From: an uncultured Propionimicrobium sp.
GTDB taxonomy: Bacteria; Actinomycetota; Actinomycetes; Propionibacteriales; Propionibacteriaceae
DNA length: 53,696 bases
Reading direction: 5' to 3'
NCBI GenBank assembly: GCA_946221385.1
Contig: CAMIGX010000011.1
Coordinates: 1 to 53,696 of the forward strand
The position numbers were made by a program, and so were the translations under genes. A model generated the notes under the pieces. The model was not told the DNA's origin. It was given only the letters and a program-made list of their open reading frames with translations, and did no database searches. Positions 1-8,510 of the stretch are shown here, one piece after another. Position 1 is the stretch's first letter; every line of letters starts with the position of its first letter.

Positions 1-350
1 GGACGCGGCCCAGGGGTGGGACGCGGTGCCGGCTTGTCAGCGTCCTTCGCGGCTGGCGCGGCATCGCGCGGAGTCGTCGAGGTTTGCGGCGCGGCACTGG
101 CCGATGGCATCGGAGCGCTCGGCTTTGGCGTCGGCTTAGCGCTACCGCTAGCCGGCTTAGCCGCAGCTGGCTTGCTTTCGGCTGGCTTAGCTGAGCTCTT
201 GACGCGTTCGCTTACGCGGCGCACGACGGGAGCTTCAATCGTCGACGAAGCTGAGCGAACGAATTCGCCCATGTCATTGAGAATGCTTAAAAGTTCTTTG
301 CTTTCCATGCCGAGCTCTTTGGCGAGCTCGTACACGCGGACCTTGGCCAC
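1..350 (-). CDS. infB: Translation initiation factor IF-2, N-terminal part (cut by window edge)
   Basis: This is the start of IF-2, the GTPase that places initiator tRNA on the 30S subunit. Only about 116 residues are in the window; the G domain lies beyond position 1. The GTG start (348-350) is preceded by AGGAGACA. Residues 1-45 are the typical IF-2 N-terminal domain, beginning MAKVRVYELAKELGM with a later LLSILNDMGE segment. After that comes a long Ala/Pro/Lys-rich linker, normal for actinobacterial IF-2. The frame is open to the window edge. ylxR and nusA are on the same strand, but a gene on the opposite strand lies between ylxR and infB, so infB probably has its own promoter in 351-734. 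Confidence 0.95.
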   Translation of the reverse strand, partial: MAKVRVYELAKELGMESKELLSILNDMGEFVRSASSTIEAPVVRRVSERVKSSAKPAESKPAAAKPASGSAKPTPKPSAPMPSASAAPQTSTTPRDAAPAAKDADKPAPRPTPGPR

Positions 351-734
351 TTGTCTCCTTCAGGTCCGCACTGATTTAAGGCGCGAACCACTAGTTGGTT
401 TGGGTGCTCATTTCTGAGTACTCATCGCGGGTTCATGAGCGTCACGCTCACCTTCTGCCTTTGAGCACGCTCTAGCGAGCGAGCTGGATGGATGTTTGCG
501 TCTCGGGCACATCAACTGCTGAGCCTCAGCGAAATAGCCGGCTGCTGCTGGGTTCGCCGTCAGACGCATCAACTAGTTTAAACCCCGGGTGGCGCTTCGA
601 GCCAATCTCGCGGCGTCGAGGCGGGTCGCGCACCTCGGCTGCGCGGACTTGCGCGATTCAGCGCCCATGCCGGAGGCATATGTATCAGGTCTGAAGTGGT
701 TCGACCTGCCCCTGGAACAATTAATCTGAACACC
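351..734. other. Intergenic region between divergent infB and the 735-1286 gene
   Basis: This 384-base stretch must hold the promoters of infB (leftwards) and of the rightward gene at 735. I see no convincing -35/-10 pair or operator. A GGAGG at 672-676 precedes an ATG at 680 that opens a five-codon mini-ORF (MYQV, stop 692-694); it may be chance. Longer frames here have no recognisable product. Confidence 0.5.
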
Positions 735-1286
735 ATGAGCCAGCCCATCCCCCCGCCGAAAGCCAGGAAGCCTGGAGGCATGAATATGAACTGGACTTTG
801 CCAGTCGCCGCGCTGTTGGTCATCGCGCTCATCGTGGGCATCGTCGTCTGGCAGCACCAGCGGCGAGATTCGGTCGTGGACGATCCGCAACCTAGGCCCA
901 CCACGCCGGCGGCCAAGGATTCGGGTCCGGCAGATGCCGTGCGCGATGACGAACTAAATGGTGTCGTGCACTTGACGGTGGGTAAGCAGCTGAAGGTCCT
1001 CGTCGGCAGCGTCAATCCTTCAGCGCGGATCTACAGCACGATCGCCTACGATCCCGACCCTGCGATCGCTAAAGCAGAGATGACCACGGTACCCAAGCAG
1101 AGCCAAAATCCCGCGCCCGGTGACGCCACGGGATACAACGTCATCGTCATCGATGCGGTCGGGCCCGGCGAAACATCAGTGCGCTATGGACAGTGCCCGA
1201 TTGATTTCCAGCGCGGCGCACAGAAGTGCCTCGATCATGACGGCAAACCCGTCTGGAACAAAGAATTGAAGATCGTAGTCGCTTGA
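735..1286 (+). CDS. Single-pass membrane-anchored protein of unknown function
   Basis: I do not recognise a family. From ATG 735 the product is 183 residues: a short positively charged N-terminus (KARK), one hydrophobic segment at about residues 20-40, then a Pro/Asp-rich linker and an approximately 120-residue domain with several predicted beta-strand stretches and two cysteines (GQCPID and QKCLDHD). Positive charge before the membrane segment suggests the C-terminal domain is outside the cell. A GTG at 696 in the same frame is possible. An ATG at 786 has the best Shine-Dalgarno (GGAGG 774-778) but would remove the basic residues ahead of the membrane segment. The gene sits on the opposite strand between ylxR and infB. 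Confidence 0.7.
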   Translation: MSQPIPPPKARKPGGMNMNWTLPVAALLVIALIVGIVVWQHQRRDSVVDDPQPRPTTPAAKDSGPADAVRDDELNGVVHLTVGKQLKVLVGSVNPSARIYSTIAYDPDPAIAKAEMTTVPKQSQNPAPGDATGYNVIVIDAVGPGETSVRYGQCPIDFQRGAQKCLDHDGKPVWNKELKIVVA

Positions 1287-1356
1287 TCCGCGGCGCCCGA
1301 AACTGTCACCAAGGTGGCGAACAAAGGTACGCGGCTAGCGCATCAATAACGCTTGG

Positions 1357-1611
1357 CTAGACCTGCCACTGGTCGAGCAGTTCAGTCAATATCGAGTCAT
1401 CTACCCCGCTGCGGAAACTGCGCGCGAAGCCCTGGCGTGCGTGCGCGGCAGCTAGGCATTGTGGATTTTCGTGCAGCCAAGCTCCCCGTCCCGGGGCTTT
1501 GCGATTATCGTCGCAGGTCAACACGCCATCGACGAGCACGAAACGCAGCAAATTGCTGGGGTCGTCAGGCTGTCGGCAGCCGACGCAAGTGCGCGGATTC
1601 AAATGAACCAT
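1357..1611 (-). CDS. ylxR: YlxR family RNA-binding protein
   Basis: An 84-residue protein of the YlxR (DUF448) family, which accompanies nusA and infB in most bacteria and is described as a nucleic-acid-binding regulator. The family signature is visible: PRTCVGCRQ near residue 6, then RFV and GRGAW, with the CVGC cysteine pair. It lies 35 bases downstream of nusA on the same strand and is probably the last gene of the rimP-nusA-ylxR unit. The gene to its left is on the other strand, so the usual ylxR-infB continuity is broken. Confidence 0.9.
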   Translation of the reverse strand: MVHLNPRTCVGCRQPDDPSNLLRFVLVDGVLTCDDNRKAPGRGAWLHENPQCLAAAHARQGFARSFRSGVDDSILTELLDQWQV

Positions 1612-1646
1612 CCGGTGAGTCGCGGGGCTCGGTGTGCTGGGAGCTT

Positions 1647-2624
1647 TTACCGTGGCGCGACTTCGTTATCGGGCTTGATGTCGATCCGCCAACCAGTCAA
1701 TCGGGCCGCTAGCCGCGCATTTTGACCTTCCCGGCCGATCGCCAAACTGAGCTGATAGTCCGGGACGATGACTCGCGCGGCGCGCGCTCCTTGATCTACG
1801 ACGGTCACCGAAGCGACCTTGGCAGGGCTGAGCGCGTTAGCGATGAACTCCGCGGGATCTTCAGACCAATCGACGATGTCGATCTTTTCCTCGTTGAGCT
1901 CATGCATGACCGCGCGCACCCGCGCACCCATCGGGCCGATACAAGCGCCCTTGGCGTTGACGTCAGCGTGCTTGGTGAAGACGGCGATCTTGGATCGGTG
2001 TCCAGCTTCGCGGGCGATCTCTTTGATCTCGACGGTGCCGTCAGCGATCTCGGGAACTTCCATCGCGAACAGCTTCTTGACCAAGTTCGGATGAGTGCGG
2101 CTGACGACCACCTGCGGGCCGCGCTGCTCGCGGCGGACACTGACCACATAAACCCGCATCCGCTTGCCGTGCGCATAATCTTCGCCAGGCACCTGCTCAG
2201 CCAGCGGCATGATCGCCTCGATATTGCCCAGGTCCACCCGCACCGTGCGCGAATCGCGATCCTGCTGGATGACGCCAGTGACGATGTCACCTTCGACGGC
2301 GGAGAATTTGCCGTATTTTTGTTCATCTTCAGCTTCGCGCAGCCGCTGGAAGATCACCTGACGCGCGGTCGCGGCGGCGACCCGTCCAAAGTCGCTGGGG
2401 GTGTCGTCATATTCGCCGATGATGTTGCCCTCTTCGTCGCGTTCGGGCACCATGACGGCCACCTGTCCGCTGCGCCGATCCAAGACGACATGCGCGCCGG
2501 CTTTGGGCTCGTCGGTCTTGTTGTAGGCATTCAACAACGCGTCTTCTAGCGCAGTGACTAAATAGTCCAGGGGAATTTCCTTGTCACGCTCGATAGCGCG
2601 CAGCGCCGCCATGTCGATATCCAT
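1647..2624 (-). CDS. nusA: Transcription termination/antitermination factor NusA
   Basis: NusA binds RNA polymerase and modulates pausing, termination and antitermination. The 325-residue length fits actinobacterial NusA, which lacks the C-terminal acidic repeats of the E. coli protein. Visible parts are the N-terminal domain (MDIDMAALRAIERDKEIP), an S1 domain around residues 110-185 (EGDIVTGVIQQD) and two KH domains (GACIGPMGARVRAV and LAIGREGQNARLAARLTGW). I chose ATG 2624 because AAGGAG (complement of 2633-2638) is 8 bases upstream; a GTG at 2633 would overlap that site. The rimP stop (2630-2632) is only a few bases upstream, so the two are probably translationally coupled. Confidence 0.97.
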   Translation of the reverse strand: MDIDMAALRAIERDKEIPLDYLVTALEDALLNAYNKTDEPKAGAHVVLDRRSGQVAVMVPERDEEGNIIGEYDDTPSDFGRVAAATARQVIFQRLREAEDEQKYGKFSAVEGDIVTGVIQQDRDSRTVRVDLGNIEAIMPLAEQVPGEDYAHGKRMRVYVVSVRREQRGPQVVVSRTHPNLVKKLFAMEVPEIADGTVEIKEIAREAGHRSKIAVFTKHADVNAKGACIGPMGARVRAVMHELNEEKIDIVDWSEDPAEFIANALSPAKVASVTVVDQGARAARVIVPDYQLSLAIGREGQNARLAARLTGWRIDIKPDNEVAPR

Positions 2625-2629
2625 TGCTC

Positions 2630-3244
2630 TCACTCCTTATCCCCTGCGTGCACCGCGTCGTCACTGTCGACTGCAGTCTGATCATCGAACTCGTCGTCGA
2701 AGTCTTCGTCGATTTCCTCGTCGGGCAGCTCGTCGTCTTTGCGGTTCATTTCGATCTGTACGACGGCCTTGCTGACCTGCTCGAAGCTGACGGTGACCGG
2801 TTCAGCGAGGGTCTGCTTTTTGGTCGGCTTGCTGCCTGGCTCGGGCTCTGGCTGCAGCGTCACTGCGCTTTCATCGACGGACTGGATGCGTCCCAAGATC
2901 GGCTCACCGGTGCGGGACAAACGCACCATACGACCAAGATTGCGGCGGAAATGCACTGGCTGGGTCAGCGGGGTGCTGACCCCGCGGCTCGAGACCTCGA
3001 GGGTATAGGGCGCCTCCCCCATCGCATCGTTGTCGTCGAGAGCCTGCGAAATCAGCCGAGTCGCGTCGGCGATCTGATCTAGATCCGGACCTCGGCCAGC
3101 CGGGCCGTCACCGTCGACCCGCACCTGCACCATGCGGTGTTTTCCGGCTCGCACGATCTTCAAATCGTCCAACTCAAGCTCAAGGTCAGCAAGCAAGGCC
3201 GAGAACAACTCAGCGAGCTGCTGTTGGATCTTGGCATCGCTCAT
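2630..3244 (-). CDS. rimP: Ribosome maturation factor RimP
   Basis: RimP assists 30S subunit assembly. The 204-residue product shows the family core: an N-terminal alpha/beta domain with KHRMVQVRVDGD, the DQIADATRLISQALDD helix and YTLEVSSRGVSTPLTQ, and a C-terminal SH3-like domain (GRIQSVDESAVTLQPE). The C-terminus is extended by about 40 very acidic residues (DDELPDEEIDEDFDDEFDD), which is common in high-GC Gram-positives. It is the first gene of the rimP-nusA-ylxR unit. The 207-base gap upstream (3245-3451) probably carries the promoter, although no clear motif was seen. Confidence 0.95.
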   Translation of the reverse strand: MSDAKIQQQLAELFSALLADLELELDDLKIVRAGKHRMVQVRVDGDGPAGRGPDLDQIADATRLISQALDDNDAMGEAPYTLEVSSRGVSTPLTQPVHFRRNLGRMVRLSRTGEPILGRIQSVDESAVTLQPEPEPGSKPTKKQTLAEPVTVSFEQVSKAVVQIEMNRKDDELPDEEIDEDFDDEFDDQTAVDSDDAVHAGDKE

Positions 3245-3451
3245 GGTCTTACCCCCCGGTAGTTTGCGCCGCTAGCTAGCCGCGCTATTCGACCAATCGG
3301 CTATCCAATACGCCGACTCTTCGATTATTTGTTTCTGTTCTACGACTGCTGTTTGTTGATCCGCCTCATCGTCATGAGCTGAACACACGAGCAGGGCGTG
3401 ATCACGTTCTACGATAGTCGACCTGACTGGGAACGCCAGCCGGGCGCGCGA

Positions 3452-4423
3452 CTATTGCCAACCGGGCCAGTAGGTCAAAGGTTGACCGAGTTCTTGGGCG
3501 CGCTGCAATTGCGGCACGAATTCGTCGAACAAATCTTGGCGATGCGCCGGCTCGGCGGTCGCGACGACGGCAGCCCAAGCGGCGGCGACATTGGCTTCGA
3601 GCTTCCCCCAGGTGGCGCGCTTGGCGCTGTCGTCGCCGTCAACAGGACGCTGATATTGGGCAGCTGCTGGGGTCGGCTGGCTGCCCGCTTGGACGATCAA
3701 TTGACGGAGCCGATCGACTTGGGTGCTCGTCGAGGCCAAGCGGACGCGCAACTGTGCGCGTAACTGCTCGCTAGCCGGCTGATTGGCAGTCTTTCCGGTC
3801 AGCGTCTCTAGGCCGAATTCGAGCGCCTGCAAATGTCCCAACAAGAGCTGCAGAGTCTCGACATGGGAGCCGAATTCGACTGGTGCAGGCACCGTCTGGC
3901 CCGCGACTGGGAGCGGGGCTTGCTCAGCTAACGCGTGCCGGGCGGTGAATGTCGTCGCCGCAGCGCAAGAGGCCAGCAGCAACGCGCGTTGCGGCTCAGC
4001 TTGTTGTGACATCAGGTCGACGAGCTGCTCGGTAGCCCGTTGAGCTAATTGCGCGACTTGATCGGCTGAGACGGTGGGCAGCGTCGAGGGCTGAAAATCA
4101 GCGATCGGCGTGTGGTCGGCTTGGACCCCTGCGAAAGGATCACGTTGCGCCAAGACCGTGTGCCGCGCCTGGTGTGCTTGAGCAGTAGCGGCAAACCATT
4201 CTCGTCGCGCACCGGAAAATTGATCTGCGACGGCGGCGCAAGCGGCGGCCAGATCGAGTTCGAGTTGGGCGGCTGTGTGGCGCTGGTCGTCCAAAGTCGG
4301 CGTCGGTTGCGGCGTCGGCGCCTTGCTGGGGTCGATGATCGGTGACGGGGAGCACGCTGCGGTCGCGCCAAGCACACAACTGGCGACTAATCCTCGCAGC
4401 AACAATCGACGACTCACAGGCAC
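3452..4423 (-). CDS. Ferritin-like domain lipoprotein (DUF4439 type), Tat signal
   Basis: A 323-residue exported lipoprotein. It begins MPVSRRLLLRG, a twin-arginine signal, followed by a hydrophobic stretch and a lipobox ending ATAAC near residue 24, then a Pro/Thr linker. The mature part is almost entirely helical and Ala/Gln/Leu rich, with repeated helices carrying Glu and His (EWFAATAQAHQARH; LLLGHLQALEFGLETLTG), as in the ferritin-like DUF4439 family. That family is found beside rimP-nusA in actinobacteria (compare Rv2844). Its biochemical role is not established. The gene is divergent from the siderophore-interacting protein gene, and the 168-base gap between them holds an IdeR-like box, so iron control is possible but unproven. 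Confidence 0.8.
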   Translation of the reverse strand: MPVSRRLLLRGLVASCVLGATAACSPSPIIDPSKAPTPQPTPTLDDQRHTAAQLELDLAAACAAVADQFSGARREWFAATAQAHQARHTVLAQRDPFAGVQADHTPIADFQPSTLPTVSADQVAQLAQRATEQLVDLMSQQAEPQRALLLASCAAATTFTARHALAEQAPLPVAGQTVPAPVEFGSHVETLQLLLGHLQALEFGLETLTGKTANQPASEQLRAQLRVRLASTSTQVDRLRQLIVQAGSQPTPAAAQYQRPVDGDDSAKRATWGKLEANVAAAWAAVVATAEPAHRQDLFDEFVPQLQRAQELGQPLTYWPGWQ

Positions 4424-4560
4424 ATCGCAAGGCTAGCGCAGCAGATCAGACGTGACGACGAGGCTGATATTGGCTGCCGGCAAGATGGAACGACTAGCGA
4501 TTTCAGGCAGCATCTGGCCTCGTCAAATCGAGGAATCGACGACAGCCGAGACGATGTTGA

Positions 4561-4579
4561 ATAGCTTAGGCTTACCTTA
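4561..4579. promoter_or_regulatory. DtxR/IdeR-type iron box
   Basis: ATAGCTTAGGCTTACCTTA matches 15 of 19 positions of the DtxR/IdeR consensus TTAGGTTAGGCTAACCTAA, including the GGCT core. It ends 13 bases before the GTG start of the siderophore-interacting protein gene, where a bound iron-loaded repressor would block transcription. The divergent lipoprotein gene starts at 4423, 138 bases away, and might share the control. Confidence 0.8.
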
Positions 4580-4591
4580 TATATTGCAGGG

Positions 4592-5458
4592 GTGAGCTTC
4601 CGACCCTTTGTCGTCACCGTGACCCGCAGCGAACGCATTTCGCCGTCATTTCAGCGGGTGACGTTCACCGGCGTTGACGACATGGGCCCGGCTGGCCCCG
4701 TCCACGACCTGCGCATCAAATTGTTGATCCCGCCCGCCGACGGTGTGCTGCCCGATCTATCCGGCGAGGACGGCTACCAACGCTGGCAGCAGTTGCCCGA
4801 ACACGAGCGCGGGGTGCTGCGCACTTATTCGGTGCGCCACCTGCATCGACATCCAACCGGCAGCGAAATCGATGTCGATTTTGTCATGCATGACGGGGAC
4901 GATTGCGGCCCTGCCTGCCAGTGGGCGCGAGACTGCTCACCAGGCGATCAGCTGATCATTTTGGGCCCTGGACGCGATGACGACAGCCGGCGCGGGATCG
5001 AGTTCCATCCCCGCGAAGCCACCAGCGTGCAGCTATTTGGCGACGAGACGGCGATGCCAGCGATCCTGCGAATTTTGGATGAATGGCCAGAGGGCCTGAC
5101 TGGCAGCGCACACATCGAGGTGCCGAGCTTGGCCGATCGGCAGCACGTCAACGTGCCCAAAGGTGTTCGGCTGTGTTGGTATCAGCGCGCCGCAGATCAC
5201 GGCTGCGCGTTGATGTCAGCACTTTGCGAGCATTTGGACGTCGCTGATGAATCCCCCAGCCAAGACGTGGCTAGCGAGTTGGTCTGGGAGACGCCTTCAT
5301 TTTCAGCAGCTGGCGAAGCGATCACCGACTCCCCCTGCACGGATTGCTATTACTGGATCGCCGGTAAATCCTCTATGGTCACCGCGATGCGCCGCGTGCT
5401 GGTCCAAGAAGCCGGCGTGCCGCGAGCGAATGTGTCATTCATGGGCTATTGGAAGTAG
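4592..5458 (+). CDS. Siderophore-interacting protein (FAD ferric-siderophore reductase, SIP/ViuB family)
   Basis: SIP proteins reduce imported ferric siderophore and release iron in the cytoplasm. The 288-residue product has the expected FAD-binding barrel, with RTYSVRHL at about residue 73 (the R-x-Y-[ST] flavin motif) and a GDQLIILGPG segment, followed by the C-terminal NAD(P)H-type domain with GDETAMPAILRIL and YWIAGKSSMV. It ends with the typical FMGYWK. The start is GTG 4592. The first permease gene begins immediately after the stop, so the four rightward genes form one operon. An unusual detail is the cysteine pair in DSPCTDCYYW before the last strand, which I do not expect in this family. 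Confidence 0.9.
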   Translation: MSFRPFVVTVTRSERISPSFQRVTFTGVDDMGPAGPVHDLRIKLLIPPADGVLPDLSGEDGYQRWQQLPEHERGVLRTYSVRHLHRHPTGSEIDVDFVMHDGDDCGPACQWARDCSPGDQLIILGPGRDDDSRRGIEFHPREATSVQLFGDETAMPAILRILDEWPEGLTGSAHIEVPSLADRQHVNVPKGVRLCWYQRAADHGCALMSALCEHLDVADESPSQDVASELVWETPSFSAAGEAITDSPCTDCYYWIAGKSSMVTAMRRVLVQEAGVPRANVSFMGYWK

Positions 5459-5460
5459 CG

Positions 5461-6504
5461 ATGGGCCAAACTGAACCCGCGTTGCGCCGCGGGGCTGGCG
5501 TCAAGCGCGGGCTGGCAGGCATCGCAATCTTGCTGGTGGCGCTCGCATTGACGATCTGTTTGTCTATCGCGGTCGGCGCCCGTCCGATGAGCGCGGACGT
5601 CGTCGTCAGCGCGCTGCGGGAAATTTTCGCCGGGCGCATCGAATCCGACACTGCGCTAGTCATTTGGCAGCTGCGAGTGCCGCGCACGGTGCTGGGCGTC
5701 TTAGTCGGGATGGCCTTGGGTTGCGCCGGCGCCATGTTGCAGGGCCACACTCGAAATCCGCTGGCCGACCCGAATTTATTGGGCATCTCCGCTGGTGCTG
5801 CGCTGGCGGTGGTCATCATGTTTCGCTTCGTTGACACGTCATCGACGTTGTTGACGGTATTCACCGGCTTTGCGGGCGCATTGGGCGCGCTGGTCTTGGT
5901 TTTTTTCTTGACTTCGTTGGGCGGCGGCACGATGAATCCGATCAGTGTCGTGCTAGGTGGCGCGGCGCTGGCAGCGGTCTGCTCGGCGATCACTTCGGGA
6001 ATCGTGCTCAGCGACACCGAGAGCTTGGACCAAATGCGATTTTGGACCGCCGGATCGCTAGCTGGACGCGATCTGCAGGTAGCTGCCGTGGTCGCGCCAT
6101 TCATCTTGATCGCGCTAGTTATCTCGTTCGCGACCGCCAATCAGCTGAACCTGCTCAACCTGGGCGATGACGTCGCCGCATCGCTGGGCGTCAACGTCAA
6201 TGCCATGCGCAATTTGGGCATCGTGCTGGTCGCGGTGCTGGCGGGCGCTGCGGTGGCCGCTTGCGGACCGATCGGTTTCGTCGGCTTGGTCGTGCCGCAT
6301 ATCGTGCGCGGCATCATCGGCGCCGATTATCGCTGGGTGCTGCCCTGCGCTGCGTTAGCTGGCGCCTGCCTGTTGCTGCTAGCCGACGTCGCCGGACGAG
6401 TCATCGCTCGACCCGGTGAGCTGGAAGTCGGCATCACCTTGGCTTTCGTCGGCGCCCCGTTCGCTTTGGCGCTGTTGAGTCGGACGAAGCAGACCAAGCT
6501 ATGA
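5461..6504 (+). CDS. Iron-siderophore ABC transporter permease (FecCD family), first subunit
   Basis: An integral membrane permease of about 347 residues with nine to ten hydrophobic segments, typical of the FecCD/BtuC family. The family marks LRVPRTVLGVLVGMALG, QGHTRNPLADPNLLGISAGA and GFVGLVVPHIVRGIIG are all present; the last is the loop that contacts the ATPase. I chose ATG 5461, three bases after the upstream stop and with GGAAG five bases ahead; a TTG at 5449 in frame is less likely. It overlaps the next permease gene by ATGA at 6501-6504, so the pair is translationally coupled and probably forms a heterodimer. Confidence 0.93.
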   Translation: MGQTEPALRRGAGVKRGLAGIAILLVALALTICLSIAVGARPMSADVVVSALREIFAGRIESDTALVIWQLRVPRTVLGVLVGMALGCAGAMLQGHTRNPLADPNLLGISAGAALAVVIMFRFVDTSSTLLTVFTGFAGALGALVLVFFLTSLGGGTMNPISVVLGGAALAAVCSAITSGIVLSDTESLDQMRFWTAGSLAGRDLQVAAVVAPFILIALVISFATANQLNLLNLGDDVAASLGVNVNAMRNLGIVLVAVLAGAAVAACGPIGFVGLVVPHIVRGIIGADYRWVLPCAALAGACLLLLADVAGRVIARPGELEVGITLAFVGAPFALALLSRTKQTKL

Positions 6505-7571
6505 GCAGCCCAGTATTCAACTCCCAGCAGGAAACCGTTCCCGGCCGGCCACAGTTCAAATTTGGCAGTTGGACGCAGGTCTGGCGGCCGAGGATCTTCT
6601 GGGTCAATGTCGCGCTATTGATCGCGACAGTCGGGATCGGGATTCTTAGCCTGACCGTCGGCGACTATCAATTGGCGCTCGCGGAGGTTTATCGGGCGAT
6701 CTTCGTCGACCGCAGCGGCCTGCAGCACGACATCGTGACTGGCTGGCGCGGCTCGCGGGCTGTCGCCGGGATCACAGTCGGCATGGCACTGGGATTAGCG
6801 GGCGCCATCTTCCAGACCATCACCCGAAATCCGCTGGCCAGCCCGGACATTTTGGGCGTTACGACCGGCGCGTCCGCGTTTGCCGTCACGGCTCTGCTCG
6901 CCAGCGGCGGGCTTCTGAAGTCTATTGGTGTGCCAGCTAGCGCGTTCATTGGCGGGCTGCTGGTGTCATTGATCATTGGCTTCTTGGCGCGCGGCGGGCT
7001 GGATAGTTTCCGGTTGGTATTTGCCGGGGTCATCATGAATTCGCTGTGCGCGGCATACATCACTTTCGTCATCGTGCGCGCAGACATCCGGCACGTCGGA
7101 AAGGCTCAAGTCTGGCTGTCCGGGTCGCTTGGGCAAGCTAATTGGGACAATGTCTTACCGGTGATTTTGATCGTCGGCTTGGCTCTGCCGCTGTTGGGCT
7201 GGTTGACTTTTCAGCTCGAGGCGCTCTCGCTGGGCAGCCAGACCGCGACCGCATTGGGGGTGCCGGCCAGGCGCACCCAAGGATTGCTGCTGCTAATGGG
7301 GGTGTTGGCTGCCGCGGTCGCCGTCAGCTTGTCGGGGCCGATCGCTTTCGTCGCTTTCGTCGCCCCGCATTTGACGCGCTGGCTCACCGGACAATCCAGC
7401 GCACCGATGTTCACGTCAATGTTGGCTGGCGCCTTGGTCGTGGTCGCTAGCGATCTGGTGGTGCGCGCCTTGTTGCCCGGGTCACTGCCAGTAGGTCTAG
7501 TCACCGCAGCGATCGGTGGAGCGTTGCTGTTGCAAGTGCTGGTCTCGCAAAACAGAAAGGTCACGCTTTGA
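6501..7571 (+). CDS. Iron-siderophore ABC transporter permease (FecCD family), second subunit
   Basis: The second FecCD-type permease, 356 residues. An approximately 30-residue cytoplasmic N-terminus precedes the first membrane segment (FWVNVALLIATVGIGIL). Family motifs are WRGSRAVAGITVGMALGLAG, ITRNPLASPDILGVTTGAS and GPIAFVAFVAPHLTRWLTG. The start ATG overlaps the previous stop (ATGA). The TGA stop at 7569-7571 overlaps the TTG start of the ATPase gene. Paired paralogous permeases like this usually form a heterodimeric channel for a ferric siderophore. Which siderophore is carried cannot be read from the sequence. Confidence 0.93.
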   Translation: MSSPVFNSQQETVPGRPQFKFGSWTQVWRPRIFWVNVALLIATVGIGILSLTVGDYQLALAEVYRAIFVDRSGLQHDIVTGWRGSRAVAGITVGMALGLAGAIFQTITRNPLASPDILGVTTGASAFAVTALLASGGLLKSIGVPASAFIGGLLVSLIIGFLARGGLDSFRLVFAGVIMNSLCAAYITFVIVRADIRHVGKAQVWLSGSLGQANWDNVLPVILIVGLALPLLGWLTFQLEALSLGSQTATALGVPARRTQGLLLLMGVLAAAVAVSLSGPIAFVAFVAPHLTRWLTGQSSAPMFTSMLAGALVVVASDLVVRALLPGSLPVGLVTAAIGGALLLQVLVSQNRKVTL

Positions 7572-8371
7572 ATCACCAAACAGGCGGCCTGCAGGCCCGT
7601 GATCTGCACGTCAGCTACGGTTCTCGCAAGGTAATTGCTGGGCTCAACGTCGACATCACCCCCTCGAAGATCACCGCCATCATCGGCGCGAATGGCTGCG
7701 GCAAGTCGACCCTGCTGAAGGCCTTGGCGAACTTGATTCCACACGATGCTGGACGGGTGACTTTGGACGGGACGGACGTCACCGAGCTGCGTCGCCGCGA
7801 ATTAGCACGTCGACTGTCGATGCTGCCGCAGTCGCCGATCGCGCCGGACGGTATCGGGGTGGCAGAGCTCGTCGCCCGCGGCCGACATCCACACCAGACG
7901 TGGCTGCAGCAGTGGTCAGATGATGACATGCAGGCTGTTGCGCAAGTCTTGGCGCTGACCGGGATCAGCGATTTGGCGGAACGGCGGTTGGAAAATCTGT
8001 CTGGCGGGCAGCGTCAGCGGGCGTGGATCGCGATGGTGCTGGCTCAAGAAACGCCGTTGATTTTGCTTGACGAACCGACCACCTACTTGGATCTTTCCCA
8101 TTCGATTGAGGTCTTGGAATTGGTCCGATCATTGGCCAATGAACTTGGCCGTACAGTCGTCATGGTCTTGCACGATCTCAATTTGGCAGCACGCTATTGC
8201 GACGACTTGATCTTGCTGAAGGACGGCCAGATAGTCGCCCAGGGCACGCCCGCCGATGTGCTGACGAGCCAGCTACTGGCAGTGGTCTTTGGTCTGGATG
8301 CGATCGTCATCGACGACCCTGTCACCGGCGGACCGCTGGTCGTCCCGAACGAGCAGAAATTCGTGGCCTGA
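7568..8371 (+). CDS. Iron-siderophore ABC transporter ATP-binding protein (FepC-like)
   Basis: The 267-residue ATPase that powers the two permeases. It has Walker A GANGCGKST at about residues 38-46, a Q-loop at MLPQSP, the signature LSGGQRQRAW near residue 142, Walker B LILLDEPTTYLD, and the switch histidine in MVLHDLNLA. The DEPTTYLD form of Walker B is characteristic of FepC/FhuC/BtuD-type ATPases. The start is TTG 7568, overlapping the permease stop, with AAAGG about 9 bases upstream; no ATG fits. It is the last gene of the rightward operon and is followed by a strong hairpin. Confidence 0.93.
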   Translation: MNHQTGGLQARDLHVSYGSRKVIAGLNVDITPSKITAIIGANGCGKSTLLKALANLIPHDAGRVTLDGTDVTELRRRELARRLSMLPQSPIAPDGIGVAELVARGRHPHQTWLQQWSDDDMQAVAQVLALTGISDLAERRLENLSGGQRQRAWIAMVLAQETPLILLDEPTTYLDLSHSIEVLELVRSLANELGRTVVMVLHDLNLAARYCDDLILLKDGQIVAQGTPADVLTSQLLAVVFGLDAIVIDDPVTGGPLVVPNEQKFVA

Positions 8372-8433
8372 TCACTTACTAGTCAGTGGATCGGCGCTCC
8401 GGTGGGGCGATGCTCGACTGGCAGCAAACAAAT

Positions 8434-8467
8434 AGGGCCGGCAGCTGACGCACTAGCTGCCGACCCT
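8434..8467. terminator. Hairpin terminator between convergent uptake genes
   Basis: AGGGCCGGCAGCT (8434-8446) pairs with AGCTGCCGACCCT (8455-8467) with one mismatch in 13 and an 8-base loop. It lies between the stop of the ATPase gene (8371) and the stop of the convergent binding-protein gene (8511). Leftwards it is followed by ATTTGTTTG, so it can act for the binding-protein gene and perhaps in both directions. Confidence 0.75.
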
Positions 8468-8510
8468 CGGGGAGCCGTCATAGGACGAAATCATCCGACT
8501 TGGCTTTTGA

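Noticed and set aside
488..694. 68-codon rightward frame upstream of the membrane-anchored gene
   Set aside because: No protein-like pattern and no ribosome binding site; the GGAGG inside it serves at most a mini-ORF.
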